A stretch of 10,178 nt of DNA from WGAL01 sp964570865. GTDB lineage: Bacteria > Bacteroidota > Ignavibacteria > Ignavibacteriales > Melioribacteraceae. Under the pieces are notes generated by a model, which was given only the letters and a program-made list of their open reading frames with translations, did no database searches and was not told the DNA's origin. The stretch covers positions 1 to 10,178 of the forward strand of contig CAZMZM010000070.1 in NCBI GenBank assembly GCA_964570865.1. The letters are read 5' to 3'. The position numbers and the translations under genes were made by a program. Shown piece by piece: positions 1 to 7,004 of this stretch; the stretch's first letter is position 1; each line of letters opens with the position of its first letter.

Positions 1-829
<829 letters not shown>

Positions 830-892
830 AAATAAATTAAAAGGTTGTGTAATCTAATTCAATCACCAAAGTCTTGCCTTTGTCTTCCATTC

Positions 893-903
893 TGTAAAGA
901 ACA
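893..903 (-). promoter_or_regulatory. rRNA leader boxA antitermination element
   Basis: The minus strand reads TGTTCTTTACA, close to the boxA consensus TGCTCTTTAACA that recruits NusB/NusE for antitermination of rRNA operons. It sits about 64 nt before the mature 16S 5' end and just downstream of the predicted start point, which is the usual boxA position. No clear boxB or boxC was identified. Confidence 0.6.
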
Positions 904-929
904 ACACATTTCTAAAAATGCGGACTTCT

Positions 930-991
930 AAGTTACATCATTAATCTTTTTTTGTCAAGCTAAAAAAATAATTTTTTCAAACTATTTTTTC
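930..991 (-). promoter_or_regulatory. rRNA operon proximal promoter with AT-rich UP element
   Basis: On the minus strand a consensus -35 TTGACA (958-953) is followed by exactly 17 bp and a -10 TAACTT (935-930). This predicts transcription from about 926-923, giving a leader of roughly 95 nt before 16S. Upstream of the -35, at 959-991, runs of A and T in alternating tracts look like an UP element for the RNA polymerase alpha C-terminal domain. The -10 is only 3/6 to TATAAT but fits a relaxed TAnnTT form. The match, spacing and place make this the best promoter in the window. Confidence 0.65.
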
Positions 992-1040
992 TGTCCGCAT
1001 ATCATTTCGTCTTGCACATTCTCAAAAAACACATTTTCTA

Positions 1041-1069
1041 ATGTAGGATTTTTCATTAAACTATGCAAG
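1041..1069 (-). promoter_or_regulatory. possible distal rRNA promoter (P1)
   Basis: On the minus strand TTGCAT (1069-1064), 17 bp and TACATT (1046-1041) form a weaker sigma70-type promoter, 111 bp upstream of the proximal one. Tandem P1/P2 promoters about 100-120 bp apart are common in bacterial rRNA operons. The hexamers are imperfect (3/6 and 4/6) in AT-rich DNA, so chance is a real possibility. Confidence 0.3.
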
Positions 1070-1387
1070 AAAAAATTAAAAATATTTTAATCTTTTTTAT
1101 CATGTTTAACAAAAACCGCCGATACTACTTGTTTTCTGCATTTTTTTATCAATTATTTTTTTCTGTTTTATTGTATTTTTCAAGAGATTCTGTTCCTTTT
1201 CGTAACGTCTGTAAATCTTCCTTCTTAGACTGCGCTTCAAACTCTCTCTTTTTTTTATTTTACTTTTTTTTCTTAAAAGCTATTGGTTAATTTTGATCTC
1301 TTGGAATTAACGTTTTACTTTATTCCGTTATTGCCTTCTTATCTCAATTGAATTTTTGTAACACAATATTATTGATTCTTTTACTTT
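1070..1387. other. gene-free AT-rich spacer between aminotransferase and rRNA promoters
   Basis: No gene is supported here. The plus strand is strongly T-rich with repeated T tracts, so an open frame at 1063-1290 encodes only a low-complexity Phe/Leu/Ser string with no plausible ribosome binding site. A 7-bp inverted repeat, GTTAATT (1286-1292) and AATTAAC (1305-1311), and the palindrome CAATATTATTG (1363-1373) lie downstream of the aminotransferase stop. Neither has the U-tract of a standard terminator, so where that transcript ends is unclear. Confidence 0.5.
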
Positions 1388-2572
1388 TTATTTGAGATAC
1401 TCAAATAATTCCAACTTCTGTTTTATTATATCCCGCCCTTTAATAATTTCCGCTTCCTTTACTCCAAGTGAAAAACGAACATATCTTTTTCCGTTTGAAC
1501 CGAAAATTCGTCCCGGTGTCAGAACTATTCCCAACTCATAGAGCATCAGGTCAACAAATTCATCCACATCTTTTAGTTTTTCGGGTACTTTAGCCCAAAC
1601 AAACATTCCACCGGTATTGCGATTTGCCTTTAATTTTAGCATATCAACTATCTCAAAGACCAAATCCTTTCTTCTTCCGTAAACCGAGTTGCGATCGTCG
1701 TGAAAAGATTCGGGTACATTTTCTAATGCTTCAACGGCACCATCCTGAATCGGACGAAACATTCCGGTGTTAATATTGCTCATAAATTTTAAAACAGGTG
1801 CAATCAGGTTATTATCGCCACCTACCATTCCAACACGCCATCCGGCCATGTTATGTGATTTGCTGAGCGAGTTTAATTCCAAACAGTTTTCACTTGCACC
1901 TTCAAGCGAAAGAATGCTTAGCGGTTTTTGCTTGGGCAATACCAAGGAATAGGGATTATCATTAACTAAAAGCAAATTATGCTTTCGGGCAAAGTCCACA
2001 ACTTTCTGCAAATTATCTTTTTCTGCAATGGCGCCTGTCGGCATGTTAGGATAATTCACCCACATTACTTTTGCTTTGTCTGCAACTTCCCCTTCTATCT
2101 TGTCGAGATTCGGGAGCCAGTTATTGTTTTCGTCCAAATCGTAGTAAACCGCTTTTCCACCGGCAAGATGAGTTGCAACTTTATAGGGAGCATAACCGGG
2201 ATTTGGAACAAGTGCAATGTCTCCGGGATTTAAGAATGCCATTGAGATGTGAAATATCCCTTCCTTGGAACCAAGCAGAGGCAATACTTCTGTATCGGGA
2301 TTAAGTTCTATGTCAAAAATCTTTTTGTACCATCCTGATAAAGCTTTCCTTAATTCAGGTAAACCAGAATATGATTGGTAACCATGATGATTCGGATTTT
2401 TGGCCGAGTTATAAAGCGCTTCCACAACCGACTGTGCCGGAGGCAAATCGGGATTGCCAATTGAAAAGTTGATTATCTCTTTTCCCGACTGCCGAACTTT
2501 TGCAATATCCTTCGCACGTTTTGAAAAATAATATTCCTCAATCGAGTTAACTCGCTCCGATGGTGTAATCAT
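1388..2572 (-). CDS. class I/II PLP-dependent aminotransferase (AspC/DapL-like)
   Basis: This 394-residue cytoplasmic protein belongs to the fold-type I aminotransferases, which move an amino group between an amino acid and a 2-oxo acid using pyridoxal phosphate. Visible active-site elements are NYPNMPTGA (173-181, Asn176 near the cofactor), NDNPYS (204-209, Asp205 to the pyridine nitrogen and Tyr208), SLSKSHNMAGWR (235-246, Schiff-base Lys238 and phosphate-binding Arg246), and Arg366 in RYVRFSLG for the substrate carboxylate. The length is normal for the family and all expected catalytic residues are present. The ATG start lies 4 bp after the glyS stop, with GAGATAAG just upstream, so the two are probably co-transcribed and translationally coupled. 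Substrate cannot be read from sequence: aspartate, aromatic, methionine or LL-diaminopimelate aminotransferase are all possible. No symbol is therefore given. Confidence 0.9.
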   Translation of the reverse strand: MITPSERVNSIEEYYFSKRAKDIAKVRQSGKEIINFSIGNPDLPPAQSVVEALYNSAKNPNHHGYQSYSGLPELRKALSGWYKKIFDIELNPDTEVLPLLGSKEGIFHISMAFLNPGDIALVPNPGYAPYKVATHLAGGKAVYYDLDENNNWLPNLDKIEGEVADKAKVMWVNYPNMPTGAIAEKDNLQKVVDFARKHNLLLVNDNPYSLVLPKQKPLSILSLEGASENCLELNSLSKSHNMAGWRVGMVGGDNNLIAPVLKFMSNINTGMFRPIQDGAVEALENVPESFHDDRNSVYGRRKDLVFEIVDMLKLKANRNTGGMFVWAKVPEKLKDVDEFVDLMLYELGIVLTPGRIFGSNGKRYVRFSLGVKEAEIIKGRDIIKQKLELFEYLK

Positions 2573-2576
2573 TATC

Positions 2577-4079
2577 TTATCTCAATTCTTTTAATAAATA
2601 TACCAAAAGCTCTTCCTTCGGAATCCGAACTTGCTCCATCGAGTCCCTTTCCCGAACCGTTACAGTTCCGTCATCCAGACTTTGCGTGTCAACAGTAATG
2701 CAGTATGGAGTTCCTGCTTCATCCTGTCGGCGATAGCGGCGGCCTACTGCTCCTTTGTCATCATAAAACACACGAAGGTAAGGTCTCAGATCTTTCTCTA
2801 TCTCACGGGCTATTTCCGGCATTCCGTCTTTGTTGACCAAAGGGAAAATTCCGGCCTTAATCGGAGCTAATTTTGGATGAAATTTTAGTACTACTCTTGT
2901 TTCCCCATTAACTTCTTCTTCATGGTACGCATTTACCAAAAATGCCATAAACCCGCGACTTGCACCTGCGGAAGTTTCGATTATATACGGAATAAATTTT
3001 TCTTTTGTTTCAGCATCATAGTACTTTTGTGATTTTCCCGAATATTCCTCGTGGCGTGTTAAATCGAAATCGGTACGATTATGTATTCCTTCAATTTCGC
3101 CCCAGCCGAACGGAAATTTATATTCGATATCTGTTGCTTCCTTTGCATAGTGCGCCAGCTTGTCAGCAGGATGATCATGGAAACGAAGATTATCCGGCGA
3201 CATTCCGAGAGAGATGTACCAATTAAGTCGCCTCTCTTTCCAAGCATCATAATATTGTTTATCCTCTCCGGGTTTGACAAAATACTGCATTTCCATCTGT
3301 TCAAATTCGCGTGTACGAAATAAGAAGTTTTTAGTGTTTATTTCATTCCTGAATGCTTTACCAATTTGAGCAATTCCGAATGGAAGTTTTTGCCGACTCG
3401 CATTCTGTACGTTTAAGAAGTTCACAAAAATTCCTTGTGCGGTTTCCGGACGAAGAAATACAGTATTTTCGGCACTTTCAACAGGACCTACAAATGTCTT
3501 AAACATCAGATTAAAACTACGCGGCTCTGTAAACTCACCTTTAGTCCCACAATTCGGACAGTTAACTTCACTTAGTAAATCATGCGACAACGTCTTGTTT
3601 TCAAGTAAGGCTTCAAAACGTTCTTCCAAATCTTCATGAATGGAATATATTTCATCGATTAGGTTTTTCTTTTCCGAATCACCGGAAATTTTTTCTTCGA
3701 ACGCACGGAGAATTTTCTTCTTTTTCTTCTCCGATATTGCGTCTCCCAAAGTGTCAAGTCTAAAACGGGATTTACATTGCTTACAGTCAATCATAGGATC
3801 GGTAAAATTTTCGACATGCCCTGAAGCTTCCCAAACACGCGGATGCATTAATATTGCGGCATCCAAACCTTCCACGTCATCGCGGTAAGTCATCGACTTC
3901 CACCACTCTTCTTTTAAGTTTTTCAACAGTTCAACGCCAAGCGGACCGTAATCCCAGCAACCGTTTAAGCCGCCGTAAATTTCACTCGATTGAAACACAA
4001 ACCCTTTCCTTTTTGAAAGAGAAACAACTTTTTCAATTATACTGTTCTGTTTATTCTTCGCTGCGATAATTAACCTCAC
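2577..4079 (-). CDS. glyS: glycyl-tRNA synthetase, homodimeric class II type
   Basis: GlyRS charges tRNA-Gly with glycine in the cytoplasm. This is the single-chain alpha2 type, not the alpha2beta2 GlyQ/GlyS type. Numbered from the GTG at 4079 (500 residues), it shows the N-terminal GFVFQSSEIYGGLNGCWDYG region (26-45), motif 1 (HPRVWEASGH, 79-88), CKQC (99-102) and CPNC (174-177) as a likely zinc site, RPETAQGIF (210-218), motif 2 around FRNEI and RTREFEQMEM (243-264), motif 3 (ETSAGASRG, 368-376) and a C-terminal anticodon-binding domain from about 405. Between the two Cys pairs is a charged helical insertion (about 116-172) with five consecutive lysines. The start is uncertain: GTG has no upstream Shine-Dalgarno, whereas GAGG (4077-4074) is well spaced for an ATC at 4067-4065, giving a 496-residue protein that begins MAAKNK. 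The aminotransferase follows 4 bp downstream. A terminator behind cheW leaves about 55 bp for the glyS promoter. Confidence 0.96.
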   Translation of the reverse strand: MRLIIAAKNKQNSIIEKVVSLSKRKGFVFQSSEIYGGLNGCWDYGPLGVELLKNLKEEWWKSMTYRDDVEGLDAAILMHPRVWEASGHVENFTDPMIDCKQCKSRFRLDTLGDAISEKKKKKILRAFEEKISGDSEKKNLIDEIYSIHEDLEERFEALLENKTLSHDLLSEVNCPNCGTKGEFTEPRSFNLMFKTFVGPVESAENTVFLRPETAQGIFVNFLNVQNASRQKLPFGIAQIGKAFRNEINTKNFLFRTREFEQMEMQYFVKPGEDKQYYDAWKERRLNWYISLGMSPDNLRFHDHPADKLAHYAKEATDIEYKFPFGWGEIEGIHNRTDFDLTRHEEYSGKSQKYYDAETKEKFIPYIIETSAGASRGFMAFLVNAYHEEEVNGETRVVLKFHPKLAPIKAGIFPLVNKDGMPEIAREIEKDLRPYLRVFYDDKGAVGRRYRRQDEAGTPYCITVDTQSLDDGTVTVRERDSMEQVRIPKEELLVYLLKELR

Positions 4080-4133
4080 AAAAATTATTGATAAAAGATT
4101 TAAAGATAATTCATTAACTCAATTTTTAATAAT

Positions 4134-4171
4134 AAAAAAAAACTCTGCCCAATAAAAATTTCGGACAGAGT
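4134..4171 (-). terminator. intrinsic terminator of cheW
   Basis: On the minus strand the stem ACTCTG-T-CC / GG-G-CAGAGT has one mismatch and a 12-nt loop, and is followed directly by a run of nine T residues. It begins 28 bp after the cheW stop. This separates cheW from glyS and implies an independent glyS promoter between here and 4080. Confidence 0.85.
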
Positions 4172-4199
4172 AAATTGAGGAGGCTAATAGAATATTTAA

Positions 4200-4685
4200 T
4201 TATTCTTTTATTTCTTCCAACTCGGCAATTTCTTCTGTGGATAATGTTTTCTCCAAATCAAGTAAAATCAACAGTCGATCTTCTAATTTACCGACGGCTG
4301 TAATGTAATCCATTTTTACTCCGGCTACCATTGAAGGTGCAGGCTCGGTAATGCTTTTAGGTATTCTCAAAACTTCTTTAACTTCATCTACGATAAATCC
4401 GACGGTTGTATCAATTAATTCTACAACTATTATCCTTGTTTTATCGTCATGGGCAATAATAGGAAGTTGCAGCCTTTTTCTTAAATTAACAACCGGAATT
4501 ATTTTACCGCGCAAATTCACAACACCTTCGACAAATGACGGAGAGTTAGGAACTTTTGTGATTGCAAGCATTCTGTTAATTTCTTGTACTTTAAGAATAT
4601 CAACTCCAAATTCCTCGCCGCCAATTTTAAAGCTTACAAGCTGCAAGATCTCATCATTTGCATTTTCAACTTGTTTTTCTTCCAT
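4200..4685 (-). CDS. cheW: chemotaxis scaffold protein CheW
   Basis: CheW is the cytoplasmic adaptor that joins chemoreceptors (MCPs) to the histidine kinase CheA in signalling arrays. The 161-residue protein is a single CheW domain from about residue 13 to 150, with the hallmark FVEGVVNLRGKIIPVVNL region (51-68), where Arg59 lies in the conserved NLRG, and IIVVEL / VGFIVDEVKEVLRI (85-108). The acidic C-terminal tail (STEEIAELEEIKE, 149-161) is beyond the core fold. The ATG is preceded by AGAGG (4695-4691) at good spacing. It stands alone: no cheA, cheY, receptor or flagellar gene is in this window, and a terminator follows at once. The rest of the chemotaxis system is presumably elsewhere, or this is one of several CheW paralogues. 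tag starts divergently 103 bp away, with a dyad in the shared control region. Confidence 0.95.
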   Translation of the reverse strand: MEEKQVENANDEILQLVSFKIGGEEFGVDILKVQEINRMLAITKVPNSPSFVEGVVNLRGKIIPVVNLRKRLQLPIIAHDDKTRIIVVELIDTTVGFIVDEVKEVLRIPKSITEPAPSMVAGVKMDYITAVGKLEDRLLILLDLEKTLSTEEIAELEEIKE

Positions 4686-4719
4686 TGTTACCTCTAATTA
4701 ATATTCATTTTTATTTTGG

Positions 4720-4740
4720 ATTATCGAAAACTACGATAAT
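4720..4740. promoter_or_regulatory. perfect dyad in the cheW-tag divergent control region
   Basis: ATTATCG (4720-4726) and CGATAAT (4734-4740) form a perfect 7-bp inverted repeat with a 7-bp spacer, in the middle of the 103-bp gap between two divergent starts. The left arm contains GATAAT on the minus strand, a possible cheW -10, and the right arm abuts the -35 area of the tag promoter. This arrangement suits a dimeric regulator acting on both genes, but the regulator is unknown and chance remains possible in AT-rich DNA. Confidence 0.35.
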
Positions 4741-4769
4741 TAGTTTAGTAAAAATATTATTTTTATAAT
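4740..4769 (+). promoter_or_regulatory. probable tag promoter
   Basis: A perfect TATAAT -10 lies at 4764-4769, 20 bp before the GTG start, predicting a leader of only about 13 nt that still contains the AAGGA ribosome binding site (4779-4783). The -35 is poor: TTAGTT at 4740-4745 is the best candidate at 18 bp spacing. That would fit a promoter needing an activator, or chance in AT-rich sequence. Confidence 0.4.
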
Positions 4770-4788
4770 AAAAATTTGAAGGAATATA

Positions 4789-5385
4789 GTGACAAACAAT
4801 AATATAATAAGATGCAGTTGGTGCATTGGAAATGAAATTTACGAAAACTATCACGATTACGAATGGGGAGTACCGGTTCATGATGATAATAAACATTTTG
4901 AGATGATTGTACTTGATGGAGCTCAAGCGGGATTAAGTTGGCTTACGGTATTAAAAAAAAGAGAAAACTACCGGAAAGCATTTGCAAATTTTGATCCCCA
5001 AAAAGTTGCGCGATATGACGAAGATAATATTGAAGATTTACTGAATAACAAAGGGATAATAAGAAACAAACAAAAAATCCGCAGCGCAATAAAAAACGCA
5101 AAAGCTTTTTTAGAAGTACAAGAGAAATTCGGCTCGTTTGATAAATTTATCTGGAGTTTTGTAAACTATAAAACAATTGTTAACTCTTGGGAAAACGATT
5201 CAGAAATTCCGACTACTTCTCCCGAATCTGACAACATGAGCAATTCGCTAAAGAAATTGGGCTTTTCATTTGTGGGCAGCACTATTTGTTACGCTTATAT
5301 GCAAGCGGCCGGAATGGTAAACGACCACATAGTTTCTTGTTTCAGATACAATGAAATTAACCGAATGCACCAAAGCAAACCATAG
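4789..5385 (+). CDS. tag: DNA-3-methyladenine glycosylase I
   Basis: TAG removes 3-methyladenine from alkylated DNA, the first step of base-excision repair. The 198-residue protein matches the full family length. It shows RCSWC (8-12), YHDYEWGVP (21-29), QAGLSWLTVLKKRENYR (46-62), WSFVN (122-126), GFSFVGSTICYAYMQAAG (158-175) and NDHIVSC (178-184). The zinc ligands of E. coli TAG (Cys4, His17, His175, Cys179) correspond to Cys9, His22, His180 and Cys184. Tyr21 and Trp51 match the base-pocket Tyr16 and Trp46. Glu38 of E. coli, which contacts the methylated base, is Asp43 here, a conservative change within LDGAQAGLSW. The start is GTG, chosen because AAGGA sits 5 nt upstream and the homologous N-terminus begins here. 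It is transcribed alone, divergent from cheW and convergent with the M24 peptidase gene. No Ada-type regulator is nearby. Confidence 0.96.
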   Translation: MTNNNIIRCSWCIGNEIYENYHDYEWGVPVHDDNKHFEMIVLDGAQAGLSWLTVLKKRENYRKAFANFDPQKVARYDEDNIEDLLNNKGIIRNKQKIRSAIKNAKAFLEVQEKFGSFDKFIWSFVNYKTIVNSWENDSEIPTTSPESDNMSNSLKKLGFSFVGSTICYAYMQAAGMVNDHIVSCFRYNEINRMHQSKP

Positions 5386-5400
5386 AAATTTTTTGAAGGT

Positions 5401-5449
5401 ATTAATTAAAACAAAACCGCCAATGCAAAATAGCAAAATTACATTGGCG
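5401..5449 (-). terminator. intrinsic terminator of the M24 peptidase gene
   Basis: Perfect 8-bp arms CGCCAATG (5418-5425) and CATTGGCG (5442-5449) enclose a 16-nt loop. On the minus strand the stem is followed by GTTTTGTTTTAATTAAT, an adequate U-rich tail. It lies 20 bp past the peptidase stop. On the plus strand there is no T-run, so it serves tag less well, although the hairpin could protect that 3' end. Confidence 0.75.
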
Positions 5450-5468
5450 TGAAATTCGAGAGAATAAA

Positions 5469-6665
5469 CTATTTACTCTTAATCAAATAAATTTCTGTTT
5501 GTGGCGGAGATAAAAATTCCACTCCATCTTTACGAATTACTACTTCTTCTTCCATCGTAGCAATTCCATATCCGTCAATAGTTAATCTTGGCTCGATCGT
5601 AAAAACTTGAGATTCTTCCAAAGTCATGTAAGGAAGATTTCCGTAACGTTCCCATTTAGGAGCAAGCAAAGCGCCACCGTCATGTGCCAAACGTCCAACC
5701 TGATGGCCAAGTCCGTGCGGGTATTCCTCGTAGCCGTTCTCGGTGATGTAATTTCTTGCGACGGCATCTACTTCCCATGCAACGGCACCCGGCTTGATTG
5801 CCTTAGCGGCGAGCTGTATAGAATCGCGAATTACATTAAATCCGCGAATCACTTCTGCCGGAGGCTCGGTTTCGTCGGGGCGCAATACGTACCATGTCCG
5901 CTGCAAGTCGGAACAGTAGCCTTTATATTTAATTCCGAAATCCATATTTATTACATGGCCGGGTTCAACTTTTTTGTCTGTAGGACCTGCGTGAGCTCCG
6001 GCTGTATCGGGTCCGGTAAATACCGACGGGCAATATTCCTTCTCCCAAGCGTAACCGTAACCGCGTTCCTCCACTTTTCCGAATACAAACTCCGCAATTT
6101 CTTTTTCGGTAACTCCGGGACGAATAAATCCGGTTACTTCATCAAAAATCTCCAGAGTTCTCTTAATTGCTTCTTTCATAATTGTAAGTTCTGCTTCCGA
6201 TTTTCTTCCTCTGAGAGCCGCAATAATTTCTTCGGATGACACCAACCTTTCGGCGTAGGGAGTTCCTTCGAGTATGCTCATCAACTCAAGATACATACCG
6301 TGAGTTAAACCATCAGCAAGACTCGAATTCCGAGAATAATTGATTGCTATTTTATCGGGATTGATATTTTTAAGAGTGTTAATCAAATCATCCTTAACGG
6401 ATTTCAGATATGGGATTATCGTTTTAAACGTTCCTACTATCTTCATATTTGCTTCTTCGAGCGAGCCGACAATCGCTATTGTCTCTCCGGTTTTAGTAAT
6501 GATAAAAGCCGAATGCCACGTTGCATTTGCTCCGACAATCATTTCCATCATCGGGTCTTTGATATTTCCTGTTTCCCGAACAAAAGTCATCCACATGTCA
6601 ATCCCCTTTTCGTTAAGGATTTCTACGGCTTGCTTCTGTTTTTCGAGAATCATTTCCTTATTCAT
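5469..6665 (-). CDS. M24 family metallopeptidase (Xaa-Pro aminopeptidase-like)
   Basis: This 398-residue cytoplasmic enzyme has the pita-bread fold of the M24B family (Xaa-Pro aminopeptidase, prolidase, creatinase), which usually cleaves N-terminal residues next to proline using two metal ions. A creatinase-like N-terminal domain (about 1-150) precedes the catalytic domain (about 155-390). All five metal ligands are visible: Asp242 (NMDFG), Asp253 (CSDLQRTW), His321 (PHGLGHQVG, 316-324), Glu358 (TIEPR) and Glu372 (TMEEEVV). His328 seven residues after His321 matches the second catalytic His. The stretch between His328 and Glu358 (GGALLAPKWERYGNLPYM) differs from standard PepP/PepQ motifs, so the exact substrate is open. 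The ATG is preceded by GGAGG (6674-6670). No neighbour shares its strand closely. A hairpin terminator follows, so it is probably monocistronic. No signal peptide is seen. Confidence 0.92.
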   Translation of the reverse strand: MNKEMILEKQKQAVEILNEKGIDMWMTFVRETGNIKDPMMEMIVGANATWHSAFIITKTGETIAIVGSLEEANMKIVGTFKTIIPYLKSVKDDLINTLKNINPDKIAINYSRNSSLADGLTHGMYLELMSILEGTPYAERLVSSEEIIAALRGRKSEAELTIMKEAIKRTLEIFDEVTGFIRPGVTEKEIAEFVFGKVEERGYGYAWEKEYCPSVFTGPDTAGAHAGPTDKKVEPGHVINMDFGIKYKGYCSDLQRTWYVLRPDETEPPAEVIRGFNVIRDSIQLAAKAIKPGAVAWEVDAVARNYITENGYEEYPHGLGHQVGRLAHDGGALLAPKWERYGNLPYMTLEESQVFTIEPRLTIDGYGIATMEEEVVIRKDGVEFLSPPQTEIYLIKSK

Positions 6666-6752
6666 CTTTCCTCCGAATTGATTAATAACAGTATTTCAAA
6701 AGTAATTAAAACCACAGAAAATTATCATAATATTTAGAAGATAACCGATTCG

Positions 6753-6800
6753 GACTTTGTCGGTCTGTCAAAGTTCATCGAGCGTTATCGAGATAAAGTC
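6753..6800. repeat. overlapping, mutually exclusive hairpins
   Basis: GACTTTGTC (6753-6761) can pair with GATAAAGTC (6792-6800), 8 of 9 positions, or its core ACTTTG (6754-6759) can pair perfectly with CAAAGT (6769-6774). The two pairings share one arm and cannot coexist. A direct repeat of ATCGAG (6777-6782 and 6788-6793) lies between them. The function is unknown. Confidence 0.4.
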
Positions 6801-6869
6801 GGCTGAATACGGACGTTAATATTAGACAATAAAATCAGTAGTTCGAACATTATTACGTCATTGTTAACC

Positions 6870-7000
6870 TTATTCGGAATTAAATATTATCGCGATACGC
6901 GAGATTGCCCGAGAAAACCGTAATCCATTCCGGAAATTTCACTCAGACATTCGTCCGCACTAAATGAGGGAAAATTTGATTTTTATCTTAATCCGAATAA
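6870..7000. repeat. imperfect inverted repeat bounding a 131-bp segment
   Basis: TTATTCGGAATTAA (6870-6883) and TTAATCCGAATAA (6988-7000) are inverted copies differing by one inserted A, with a 9-bp perfect core. They bracket about 104 bp of CG-rich sequence that itself contains TCGCG-ATA-CGCGA (6890-6902). This resembles the ends of a tiny non-autonomous element, but no target-site duplication was found next to it. Confidence 0.4.
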
Positions 7001-7004
7001 CAAT

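Noticed and set aside
1063..1290. 75-codon plus-strand frame
   Set aside because: Low-complexity Phe/Leu/Ser product from T-tracts, no ribosome binding site, and it overlaps the rRNA upstream promoter region.
1286..1311. Inverted repeat GTTAATT/AATTAAC as terminator of the aminotransferase
   Set aside because: AT-only stem, 12-nt loop and no U-tract on the minus strand; too weak to call.
5607..6239. 210-codon plus-strand frame
   Set aside because: It is entirely antisense to the M24 peptidase gene, which has complete catalytic motifs; the product shows no recognisable domain.
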